From: Erythroxylum novogranatense
Lineage: Eukaryota > Streptophyta > Magnoliopsida > Malpighiales > Erythroxylaceae
NCBI GenBank assembly: GCA_029891385.1
Contig: CM057228.1
Coordinates: 29,950,214 to 30,014,213, forward strand
Length of the DNA: 64,000 nucleotides
Reading direction: 5' to 3'
Shown here: piece after piece, positions 47,046 through 57,051 of the stretch
How the letters are laid out: each line of letters begins with the position of its first letter
Position numbering within the stretch: position 1 is the first letter of the stretch
Made by a program: the position numbers and the translations under genes
Notes under the pieces: generated by a model
Told to the model about the DNA's origin: nothing
What the model saw: only the letters and a program-made list of their open reading frames with translations
Database searches by the model: none

Positions 47046-48282
47046 ACTTGCTATGAATAATATTTTTATGTCTGTCCATATTGATAAAATTCTAAATTTA
47101 AAAAAGGAATTAAATTATTTGATTTGACATAAAACTTGCAATAAGAAGACCATGGAATAACAACTAGATGGCTCTACAAAGTTGAAGAATCATTGTCAAG
47201 ATAAAGGAAAATCTTAAACTGAGTTTTTTCTTCTTCCAAGCTCTCTTCTCTACCTCTCCCTTATGCGCCCAAAGCTAAAGCATTATAAAATTATTTGCTT
47301 AAAGCCAAAAATAAGCTCAAAGCTAAAGTTTCTGTTAAAGTTTTGTATCAAAACCTTTATATCAAAATTCTATTTGCATCAAAGCCCTTTTTTTCTTTTC
47401 ATTTGTTTCTCAAAGCTCTAAAGCCTTTATAATTCTTCATAATATTTGATTATAATGTGAGCTCTTTATGCTCTGGTTGTAGTGGTCTAACTCTGTCACT
47501 CATTAGGCTTTCTTATTTTACTTAATATTTGATATTTGATATTTTCTCTCTTGAATACTATAGCTTGTAGCAATTGGCTTGGCCACCTATTAAGGTTTTG
47601 TATTCCATATTTGCTTTAATTTTTGGCTTAATATTTTCCTTGAATACTATAACCTGTAGCAGTCAACTCTATAGTATTCCATATTTTCTTTAATTTTCTT
47701 TTAATTCTTTGTTATATTTGCTTTATTATTGCTTTTAGTGCTTTATTCATGTTTTGATATTTGATATGTCTAGAACTCCCAAAATAATAAGACTTTTAAA
47801 GAAAATAGTAAAGAGTGTGGATAAAGAACTAATTGTTATAAAAGAACCCAATTAGGAACTTTTGGTCATCCCATACATGAGTGTTGTATATAGGGGTGTG
47901 TGTGTGTGTTCTTTAAAAGTTTCTAGTTAAACTCATCTCTAAGTTATATTTTTGTTTTGTTGAACTTTATCCAAATTATAAGTTATATTTGATCTTATAT
48001 AACACATGCATTTTACTATGGTTATATACTTGATTAATATTAGCTTTATATAAATAATTTTGGATGTTGTTTTCTTTAGTTTGGTTTCTAATGTATTTGA
48101 TTAGACAAAATGTTATTCATAATTATATTTCTTCATTGCGAAAGCTTAAGGCTACTTTATGGTAGGTAATTTAAGTCAAATTTTAAGATGATTTATGAGG
48201 GAAGGTTATCATTATGGCATAACATAAAAAAGATTGAAATAAAATTGAAAATATTTGATGAAAACCAATTTAAATAAAAGCT
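47046..48282. other. AT-rich non-coding DNA with a partial direct repeat
   Basis: No gene seen. 'cttgaatactatagcttgta' near 47550 recurs as 'cttgaatactataacctgta' near 47638, each followed by 'ttccatat' and 'tttaatttt', a roughly 90-bp direct repeat. A short GT run lies at 47905-47919. The pyrimidine-rich 47215-47440 stretch with repeated 'aaagctaaag' could be leader DNA of the neighbouring viral-like relic (speculative). Confidence 0.4.
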
Positions 48283-49243
48283 CAGTGCTATGAATACCGT
48301 ACTAGACCTGGTATTAGATTGGATTCTAATACGGTACTGTACCGATATCGACTAATATCGGGTACCATTTCAGATGATTTTTTAAATTTATAAAATAATT
48401 CATATTTTTTAAAAAATTGAAAAATAATCCTTCAATATTATACTATATAATTTAAACCAACCTTGTCTCAAAAATTATAATAATAGAAATTTAAAATAAC
48501 ATTTTATTTATTTTCTTAATATTATTTTACATATTCTACATATAAATAATAACTACAATTAAAATAAAAAGATTATTTTATCATCATAGAAATAGAAAAT
48601 TAAAATCAATACAAAGTATTTAAAATATTACAATTTTATCATTTAATAAATAATAATTAAATCAAAATATGAAATAAAACGAATAATTATTATCAATAAT
48701 AAAATATAATTTCTATCTTAATATTTAATTTTCAATAATAAAATATATTTTATCTTAATATCTAATTATTAATAATAATAAAATATTTTATATTTATATT
48801 AACAATTTTAAAAGCAATACAAAATTTGGGCCTCTTAATTTTATTTTAACATATTTTAATTATTCTTTGTAGACTATCATTTACTATATGAATTTGAATG
48901 TTATATTATTAATAATAAAAGATATGATGACGGTGAAGAAGAGAGAGAGAGGGTGATAGTGTGAAAGAAAAAATAAAAAGAAGAAGAAAAAGGCAACTGA
49001 GTCAGGTTGGTGATACGTTTTTTAAAAGTTTTAGATTTTTAAAAAATTTTCATTTTTTTGAAGAAATGCCTTTAGTTTTTTTTTTAATTCTCAACACTGG
49101 TCAATATATGGTCGATACTTCAAATACCGATGGTACCAGCCAGTACCAAACAAAATAAGTTGGTACCAATACTTGAATCCGATACCGAAACATCCTATTT
49201 TTGTACCATTTTTAACTAATACGTACCGCAAAGGCCAACACTG
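48283..49243. mobile_element. Non-autonomous terminal-inverted-repeat element (about 960 bp)
   Basis: Outer ends CAGTGCTATG... and ...CCAACACTG form a short inverted repeat. Inside, both arms carry repeated GGTAC/GTACC-rich motifs ('accgtac', 'cggtactgtaccgatatcg' on the left; 'gataccgatggtaccagcc'-like and 'acgtaccgc' on the right). The centre is extremely AT-rich (48370-48910), with a GA-rich patch at 48930-48990. No transposase is encoded, and no clear target duplication is visible. The ends resemble plant hAT-type miniature elements, but the superfamily is not settled. Confidence 0.5.
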
Positions 49244-50631
49244 TACAAGATTCGTTACAATGGTGATAAGGATTGAAAAATAAATACTTATTAAAACCAT
49301 ACAAGGCCTTTGACATGGTACGCTTTTTAAGTCTTACAAATACATGAATATTATATTACTTTGCGTATTAATTTGTGAATTTAAAGTTTTCTATGCACAG
49401 TCTTATAATGAAATAGTTAAAGAAAATATTACCTAATGTATTGTATGAGGAATTTACTATACATCTATTTGAAAGAAATTATAACGCCGGAGATACTATG
49501 CTTCAAATAATGAACTCAATTTAGCTTCCTTATCGGCTTATTGGATTTAAGGCGAAATTGAATTAAAACTTTGAATTTTTCGAAAGGAAGATAGGCTCAT
49601 GAAAACATATGGACTTGTAGTACAGAAAAGGAAATGAAACAAAAAGAAAAATAAAATATATGATGATGAACAAAAATGTAATTAGTGACAAGGAAAAGAT
49701 TTTAGAAGGGATGCTGCCACGTAGTCATGGCTGATGTGGCAATATCGTGCCAGACGTAGAATAGCTTTGTTGAGAAGGCGTCAGGCGTGTGTTGGCTTTT
49801 TGACCTGTCCGTGCCACCACGTGCCCAACTGCGTTTGCTCGCGATATCCACACATACTCCACGTTACGCCCCACTGGATCTCGTCAATTCCCTCATCCAA
49901 CGGCCTATACCAATTTTCCATTTGTAACTTATTGGTCGCGTGTTTTGCGCCTTTCACGCAACTTCGAATTCGATAGTACCAAGACCTCGTGCGCTTATTA
50001 TTTAACGTGTCCAAACCCAACGAACGACGACTGTTGGACTTATGCCGAATATCTAGTAAGATAGCTGGTTGGGCATCAATAATAGAGACCAATTAGCAGA
50101 AGAGAGTAGTGTGCACGCATCGGTAGATGATTAGATTTGGTGGAGGTGACGTCAGCTGAGAACCAATTACATGGAGATGGAGGGCAACAAGTACCAGGTC
50201 CAACAATAACACGGAAAGTCTTAAAAGAAGTGTTAGCCAATCTTGACCGTCCAAACTCCGTCTCCATAGTCCATATTGCATCCTTCTGTTGTCCTTTTCC
50301 CCATCTGATTCTTCTGCACTAAAACCAACCACCCGCGTGAGTTGATATAGATACCTTGAAACTACCTCTACGCCAGTTTTATTATTCCCTGAAGCTGTAC
50401 TCCGTTAAGATCTTCTCATTGATTCCAAGTTTTACATAATATAATCCCCAGTACCAGCCCAACCCTACAATCTCTGTTCCTCCTTCGATCATTCAATCTT
50501 GTATATACCAGAAAAAGCAATCTGGGTAGTATCCTTTCTTTCGTTCTTCGGTTGAAAGCTGTTATTGTATATTTCTTTCAGAATCCCGTTTCTTGTCCCA
50601 CCGGCCATCTTTATATATTTTATTCATCTAG
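49244..50631 (+). promoter_or_regulatory. Intergenic DNA and upstream region of the host gene
   Basis: From about 49700 base composition shifts from AT-rich to balanced. Candidate sites are a G-box CACGTG at 49818-49823 and TGACGTCA at 50147-50154 (about 480 bp before the ATG). A TATA-like TATATA at 50502-50507, about 125 bp before the ATG, would put the transcript start near 50535. The 5' leader (about 50535-50631) is pyrimidine-rich. Short frames here are chance. Confidence 0.5.
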
Positions 50632-51387
50632 ATGGCGTCGGTGGGCAATAACATTCACTGGGGAGGAAGTAACTTGTTGAGTCGGCGACTGTTGTCCCAA
50701 GATCAGAATGTTATGCTGCGGAAGTGTTGCGTGGCAATACCCGAGAATTGTGAGAAGCCAAAAAAAGGAATGAGGTTGAGGCTCAGTAATGGGATATCGA
50801 TGTCGATGAAGAAGATAGAAGGAGGGTCATCGAAGACAACGTGGGATTCTTGTTTGCACAAATACGACAATGGAAAGGCAAAGGAAAAGATGGTTGGTGG
50901 AGAGAAGTTGGATGAGTGGACTAGAGGTTCGGTGGTGGAGATTGTGAAGAACTTGAGGGAAGCGCCGTTACTGGTACAAGTGTATTCCAAGAACAATGGC
51001 CAAACAACGACGCTGAAGACGGAGAAAGCTGTGGAGCAGAACTGGCCTAATGTCATTGAGAAGTGGAGAGAAAAAGGGGCTCCAATTCCAGAGGGTTTGA
51101 TATTTGTGGAGCAACTCGGTGAAGAAGAAGTTGTTGATCATGATCATGGCGGTAAAAACGAAGAAGGAAAACGAGGAAACGACATCGAAGGCGGGTCATG
51201 TTTTGGAATAGTGGTTCAAGGGAAAGAAGTAGAATATGGGCCAGCATGCTATCTGTTGAAGACAAGCAGTGGTGGATCTGGGCTTGGGGGCGCGTGCTGT
51301 ACTCACTTCTGTCTCATGAAGGTTAAGAGCTTTAGAGAGACTGCCATGTCCCAACTCAAAAATTGCTGGTTGGTCCAATCCCAGTGA
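50632..51387 (+). CDS. Conserved plant-specific protein of unknown function (DUF7804-like)
   Basis: Single-exon frame of 251 codons with ATG at 50632 after an upstream leader. No signal or membrane segment is seen. Residues 1-60 are rich in Ser, Arg and Lys and could be a plastid-targeting leader (inference). A first conserved-looking block (about 92-163) contains 'KLDEWTRGSVVEIVKNLREAP', 'TEKAVEQNWP' and 'PIPEGLIFVEQL'. An acidic, charged linker (163-188) follows. A C-terminal block (about 190-248) contains 'GIVVQGKEVEYGPACYLLKT', 'CCTHFCLMKVKSF' and 'RETAMSQLKNCWL'. This two-block pattern matches, from memory, a land-plant family annotated only as a domain of unknown function. No catalytic motif is recognised, and the Cys-rich 'ACCTHFC' could be redox- or metal-active (speculation). 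It is the only intact host-type gene here, flanked by transposon relics. Balanced codon use and an unbroken frame support a live gene. Confidence 0.85.
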   Translation: MASVGNNIHWGGSNLLSRRLLSQDQNVMLRKCCVAIPENCEKPKKGMRLRLSNGISMSMKKIEGGSSKTTWDSCLHKYDNGKAKEKMVGGEKLDEWTRGSVVEIVKNLREAPLLVQVYSKNNGQTTTLKTEKAVEQNWPNVIEKWREKGAPIPEGLIFVEQLGEEEVVDHDHGGKNEEGKRGNDIEGGSCFGIVVQGKEVEYGPACYLLKTSSGGSGLGGACCTHFCLMKVKSFRETAMSQLKNCWLVQSQ

Positions 51388-51789
51388 TCCCCTATTTCTT
51401 AATGATACTTGTTTTCATTTCCCATTATTAAGGTCGATGGGTGTAATGATATCATTTCGAACTTGTAAATGACATTCATTACCAAGTTTTTAGAATTAGA
51501 TGGTCAATTGTACTGTGTTTAGCTGAAGCAATACTAATGCAGTACGTGAAGCCTTATTATTTCCTGTGTGGAGTTGAATTATTTGGTTTCGTAATGATGT
51601 TAATCTTTGCCGTGATAGTGCCCATGATTAATGCTTGAGACATGGACAAAGACAGCAGGAACTTATTGGATTTGAACTTCAAATGGGAGGATGTCTGGTA
51701 TCTATCTTATTAAGATATGCCAATAGTTGAAAGGCATACCTTTATTCGTTTTGAAACATGAAGTCATCCAACATTATGGATAGTTTAAT
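51388..51789 (+). other. 3' region of the host gene
   Basis: AT-rich DNA after the stop codon. Candidate polyadenylation contexts are 'aatgatacttgttttc' and 'gaagcaatactaatgc'. No other gene seen. Confidence 0.4.
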
Positions 51790-51803
51790 GTATTGTGGAA
51801 GTT

Positions 51804-52061
51804 TTTTTTTTTTTTGATAACAAACGGCAAAAATTAAATTAGAATTACGTAAGAATCACACGAGGGAGAGAAACTCCCACTAAATCTTCAAATAGTAAGG
51901 GAGAAATACTGTCAACAGGCTCAGGAAATCAGTGAACACCTAAAGACAAGTTATAACTAAAGTTCGTTAACCAATCCGCATATCGATTACCCTTACACTA
52001 AACATGGTGCACTCACACTTCCCAATTTTTGGACAGAAAATCTCTTATTGCGATGACCAAA
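51804..52061 (-). pseudogene. 5'-truncated LINE fragment: RNase H end plus tail
   Basis: Starts on the plus strand with a T run (poly-A tail on the minus strand). It is flanked by a perfect 14-bp duplication, GTATTGTGGAAGTT, at 51790-51803 and 52062-52075. Minus-strand translation gives 'IRDFLSKNWEV' and 'KGNRYADWLTN', the C-terminal pattern of the RNase H domain in plant LINEs, with stops between. Only about 260 bp were inserted, a classic 5'-truncated target-primed reverse transcription product. No function is expected. Confidence 0.85.
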
Positions 52062-52075
52062 GTATTGTGGAAGTT

Positions 52076-52990
52076 ATACATTAAAGTCTAAAGATCTTAA
52101 AAATTATTCACCGGCAGAGGCACCAATCCTCAACCACCAGGGGTAATTTAAATGCTGATTACAATTTACAGTTACAGTTTACCTTCCTCTCCATGTTAGT
52201 AGTGTATTAAAGAATCCTATATATTTACATCATTTTAGCTATATTTTTAATTATTTAGTAATGACAAGGTGAATATGATAACATTAAAAAAAGGTGGTGC
52301 AAATTATAATACTTTCAAGTTTTGAAACTCATTAAATTACAAAAAAAATCTTATCATATTTTTAAAAATAAAATAATTTTTAATTGAAATATCTTGTATT
52401 AAATTTTATATTTAATAATTAATAACATTTTAAAAATTATTTAACTTGAATCTCAAATTAATTAAATCTTAAATTCTCATTTTTTAGAAAAATGTATATG
52501 TTAATTTTTTGAAAATAAATTGAACCCACCATTGTTATCACTTATCATGCCATTTTTAGTGGGTCCCTCCACTTATGAGCACTTTTTAAAGAAAATTAGG
52601 GATGAAATGCCCCATTCCTAATCTAAACTATCGTTTTCATTTGATGCTCTGTCCCCTTTCGCTTTCTAAGTCGATCGATGTTTGCCTTATTTCCATATAT
52701 ATTTCATCCGTAATTCTCAATCTAGACCGTCGGCTTCGTCTGGACTTTCTCAATTGTGCGGTGCTCTCTCCCTTATCTTCTTTCTTAATAAATCCCAAGG
52801 TAAGTTAGATCAAAGTTGCTTATATTCATTTGTATCTTTGATACTTCTTTCCGTTTGCACTTTCTTCTCCATTAGAAATCAAGACTATTGTTTCCAAGTT
52901 TTGGTGCATCCTTCGCTTAATCGCGGTAAAAAGCACAAATATATGCTTCTAATTACTACCTCATCTTCAATTTAAGGGGTTGTTTAATTT
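52076..52990. other. AT-rich intergenic DNA, then a pyrimidine-rich stretch
   Basis: 52200-52560 is very AT-rich with no feature. 52600-52975 has more balanced composition with short frames of about 70-100 codons that I do not recognise. It could be an untranslated exon or an old LTR piece. Confidence 0.35.
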
Positions 52991-54020
52991 TATTATTGTC
53001 TTTCTGTTGTGATATTTTTTTCTTGTTTCAAATAAAAATAAATATATATTTAAGTGTTAGTATCGATATATTTATGGTTCACGGATTCCTATGAATCGAA
53101 CGTCATTGCCGGATCCAATGGGTTGATGAACACTTGTAGGAGCTTCATCTTATAATTCCCGCAAAATAAAGAATGACGTCGTCGGGGTTGTTTAATATAA
53201 GTTCTCTGACGACGCCAAGTCAGTTTTTGGTAAAAAAGAGTCTGTCAGAATCGGAGAAAACTAGGATTGTGATTACGCATCAGTTATGATGGATTATACC
53301 TTATATATAGTGCATGTCTTTGGGTTTGAGTCTTTACGTATGCATGGGAGACCTATGTCTGCAGATGGGCTGTGAAGCGTGGGCTGGGCCTGGAGTAGGT
53401 ATGAGACTGATATTTGAAGAATGGGTCAATCGGCCTTTGAGTTGTTATATCTGGATTCGAGCCCAGCACAACCGACCCAACTATAAGCCCCCCCTACTCT
53501 TCGAGTTTGAGCGCAGAGAAGGGTCGAAGGAGTGTGTTAGGATCTTGTAGCTCGTCTGTGATCTTACAACTCGTCCGTAAGGCGGCTCGTAAGGTGGTCG
53601 ATCGGTCGCGCATTAAGATGTGGCATGCGATCGTTCGCATTGGGATCGATCGGTCGGGCCTTGACGAGTGGTACTTGGCTGACAGTGTTAGGATCGATCA
53701 GTCGAATGTCCTGATCGATCGGCGTCGGTATTTATTGCGGGACAGCTCATATCAGGAGAGCTCGGGCGAGCGCTTGCGCTGAGCGCGTGAGGGTACTTTA
53801 CTTAATCAAGATCGACAGTAGCGTGCCTCTCGACAAATCTTCGAATCAAACTAATCGTCCTCAGAATCAGTTATGCGGTATTGCCACGCGTCCTTTCAAT
53901 CGCCGCACCATTCCGAATTTTAATAACCATAATTCTCCTTGGCTCGGATTATGCCGCGTGTCCAGGCGTAGCTCGGATTTTTCCACGACGCTCTCGATTG
54001 ATCGCTCATTTGATCGTTCC
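52991..54020. mobile_element. Probable 3'-side LTR/UTR region of Tat-type element K
   Basis: Contains a TATATATAG box (53302-53310), 'gatgaacacttgtaggagc', 'gacgtcgtcggggttg' and 'gacgacgccaagtcag', which recall LTR text of Tat-lineage gypsy elements in woody plants (from memory). It continues into a segment crowded with GATCGATCGGTCG-type palindromes (53590-53760) and two TGTTAGGATC starts (53535 and 53686). LTR borders could not be fixed. Confidence 0.35.
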
Positions 54021-54021
54021 T

Positions 54022-54027
54022 TATAAA
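54022..54027 (+). promoter_or_regulatory. TATA box for the antisense ORF of element K
   Basis: TATAAA in 'gttccttataaatgctcg', about 215 bp before the ATG at 54239 and followed by a pyrimidine-rich leader. It suggests that the plus-strand ORF of K has its own promoter, opposite to pol. Confidence 0.5.
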
Positions 54028-54238
54028 TGCTCGTGATCAACGAAATGTTTGGTTTTCTTCGCGTTTATTTCGTTCTTGCTTCCACTCTGCTTTCATTTGG
54101 TCTTTCTTGCTCTCAGTTTTCAGAAATTTCCTTCAACCATCGTTCGATTTCCCCATCTCAAATCGTTAAATAGGTACGTCCCTTTTCTTCACCTCCTCCT
54201 CTAAAGTTTTCTTTTCAAAAGTTCCCTTCTTGGTAAGC

Positions 54239-56411
54239 ATGTCAACGGCCAGTTCTAGAAGTATGGTAGAAGGTGTTGAAGAAATATCGACAAGAGAAAG
54301 GAAGGATGGGTTGGTTGTGGAGGCGCTGCCGAGAAATGAATCGACGATGACCTTGGGGGAGTTGAATCGGTCAATACTTAGATATAACATCCCCATGTCC
54401 TGGGGACCCCGGTTGGCCCTGGGGAATGAGCGTATCCACAGCAGCTTGAGTGGATATTTCACCGCTTCCGATAGCTTTTTCTCGGTGGGTGGTATGAGGC
54501 TTCCATACTCCCCGATCGTCGACGAGGTGTGCACGGCCTATCAGCTGATGCCGAGCCAAATTCCTCCGAATAGCTGGAGGTTTATTAACAGTCTGGCGTT
54601 GCTATGCCATCAATTCGGTCATTCGCCCTCTGTTGGCATTTTGCGTCACTTTTTGAGGATGAGCGAGCAGAGCTCTGGCCGAGGTCCCTCTCTGCGAGAT
54701 AGAGATTCTGGTATCGCCTGACCGACAAACTTGAAAGTCTCTTCTTGGCGAACTAAGTACTTCTTTGTGAGACCCCCAGGATCCTCCTTCGAGTACCAGC
54801 CATGGAGGTATCCTCTGACCGAGTAGTGGAACGACGTGTCGAGCATATCCTTTAGTAGAGAGGAGTGGGAGGTGGTCGGGCGTATTAAAGAGCTCGGCCG
54901 ATACGACTTTGCTCGACTCATCTAGGGATATTTCGGGGGGCCATCGGCCGAATCCTTTCTAATCGACCCCCCACCACGGATTAATGGGTTAGGAGAGGAA
55001 ACCGCCTCGTCTGGTTGACCCCTCATAGTTGAATTACTTACTGCATTTTTTTTATTGCTTTCTCCTTCTGACTTGTGTTTGTTGCTGTGCAGTCATGGTG
55101 AGGATAGAGGATTATGCCGGGTCCGCCGCTCCCCCTAAATCCAAAAAGCAGGTCGCGGGGAAAAAGAAGGGGAAGGAGGCAGAGACTGGTGAAGGCTCCG
55201 CTCCGCTGGTGAAGCTCGGCCGTTCTGCAGTGTTGCTGGCCCTTTCACCTGCTGAGGACAGTCTTGCGGGGTCGGCGTTGTTGCCGATCGTACCAGTGAG
55301 TACGGGACGAGCAGGTGCAGAAGAAGTGGAGGAGGAGGAAGTGGAGCCTCCTCTTAAGAGGAAGAGATTGGTCTGGCTTGGTGATCTACCATCCGGCCCG
55401 TCTGGTCAAGGCGGGAAGGAGAAAGAGAAGAAGGGCAAGGGGAAAGGTCGAGCGACCAACACCGAGTAGTGGGAGTTTTTGATCAAACTAGCCAAAACCT
55501 CCTCGATCGAGGACCTCGAAGTGTCCCGCCATATTAGCGAGAGGATTACTCCTCCCGTGGACAAGCAGATCATGGATAAGAAGAGTAATCTGGAGCTGGG
55601 GTCTCAACTCCTTCGTAGCAGTATACGGAGTGCGGTGATGTCCTTCACGGTGGTGCAGCGTCTGGAGGCTCTAGATCGGGAAGTCCAAGACCTCCATGAG
55701 CAGATGAAGGCTATGAAGGGCGAGCTTTCAGGGGTGAAGGAGGAGAGAGACCTCCTCTAAGCTCAAAACTCTTCCTTGGAGGAGGAGAAGAGATCCCAGG
55801 AGGAGGCGATGGGCGTCCTGAGGATTCAACTGACCACGGGGGAGGAGGAGAGGAAGCAACTGGTCGTAGCAAATGACGAGCTAAAGGGAATGGTGGAGAA
55901 GGAGCGGGAGCTTGGCAAGAAGTACCTCGAGGATTGCCACACAGCGGTGGAGGGTAGGCACAGGATCGAGGATGTGTTGAAGGGGTTGCGATGCTCTGTA
56001 AAGAGACAAAGAATCGAGGCGATCAAACGGTGGAAGAGAAGAAATCTGAATGTGGAATGCCTAGAGCTCGCCTGCGACGTAACCCTTTCAGTCCTGAAAA
56101 AGTGCCATGAGGTTCACGTTCCCGATGGGTCAGAGCGACCTTCATTTGAAGAATATGCCGAGCTGCTGCTTCCTACTCTCGGCCTTTTGTTGGAGGGAAT
56201 CAAAGAGAGGGCCGTCGGGGAGCGGACCGTTGTTCCGGACGAGGAGTTGGATCTCAGCTCGGAAGAAGGAGAAGAGGATGTCCCTCCGCTGTCAGCTCCT
56301 CCTGCTCCAATTGCTGGCCCTTCTTCTCTCTTGGCCGATCCTGTCGTCTACCCTTCCTCTGCCGACCCGGTTGTTGATTCTTCCTTTTCTCCTCCCGAAG
56401 CATCGGGGTGA
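54239..56411 (+). pseudogene. Antisense ORF (aORF) of Tat-type gypsy element K, gag-like 'transposase_28' type, broken
   Basis: Begins at ATG 54239 ('MSTASSRSM'). The block 'MRLPYSPIVDEVCTAYQLMP' followed by 'PNSWRFINSL' (about codons 88-120) is the signature of the plant 'putative gypsy-type transposon' domain. A frameshift near 54660 moves coding into another frame, which continues through 'KYFFVRPPG' to about 55010. A probable intron follows (to TTGTTGCTGTGCAG at 55091). The second exon (55092-56411) keeps one frame but has two in-frame stops, TAG at 55467 and TAA at 55758. It encodes a basic, Lys-rich stretch, a long coiled coil (about 55650-56000) and an acidic Pro/Ser-rich tail. It lies antisense to pol (57052-58633), as in Tat/Grande/Retand-type elements. 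Its function in those elements is not established. Confidence 0.75.
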
Positions 56412-56637
56412 TTGTTCCCTCTTGTAAAGCTCATCTGGTCGGGCTTGTGACCAGAACTTTTGATTATAATGAATGGAAGTGCGTTTTTCACTACCTCCTT
56501 TGCGTTTATGGTTACACTATCTCTTTAAGTAGCGAATTGTGAACGGGTGTATTCGTTGCGCATCGAACAGGTGACTTAGGTCGAGCGATTATGAGGCTGG
56601 ATGATCCTAGGTTTTATCTTAGGATTCTGGGTGAGTG

Positions 56638-56863
56638 TGGTCGATAGATGTCGAGCAAGGGATCCCAAGGCTCTTGTCTTGGCGACCCGACCGACCGTGG
56701 TCGATCTATGTCGACGCTGAGCGAGAGGTCCCAAGGATCTTGTCTTGGCGACCCGACCGACCATGGTCGGTCTTTGTCGACGCTGAGCGAGGGGTCCCAA
56801 GGATCTTGTGTTAGCGACCCGACCAACCGTGGTCGATCTATGTCGATGCCGAGCGATGGCTGA
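56638..56863 (+). repeat. 66-bp tandem repeat between aORF and pol of element K
   Basis: About 3.5 copies starting near 56638, 56698, 56764 and 56830 (first unit 60 bp, then 66 bp). The unit includes 'gtcccaaggatcttgtcttg' and 'gcgacccgaccgacc'. The length is a multiple of three, and a frame crosses all copies (22-residue unit 'SQGSCLGDPTDRGRSMSTLS'), but no start or context supports a protein. Confidence 0.9.
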
Positions 56864-57051
56864 TGAGATTTTCTACGCTTTGCCAAATGTAATGAAAAAT
56901 TTTCTCTTGTCAAGAAATCTGAAAACCCCTTTATTGACAATAATGAGGGTGTGGGCCATTAAAAAACCTGTCTGGCAGGGACAGGAAAAAGGTACCCACA
57001 GATTGTTTACAAAAACAATAACAAACAAAGACTAATTAAGATAAAACTTAT

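Noticed and set aside
49734..50332. Frames of 60-103 codons upstream of the host gene on both strands
   Set aside because: They overlap each other and the promoter, and no recognisable domain is present.
56614..56940. Repeat protein encoded by the 66-bp tandem repeat on either strand
   Set aside because: All frames stay open simply because the unit length is divisible by three. There is no start context or homologue that I recognise.
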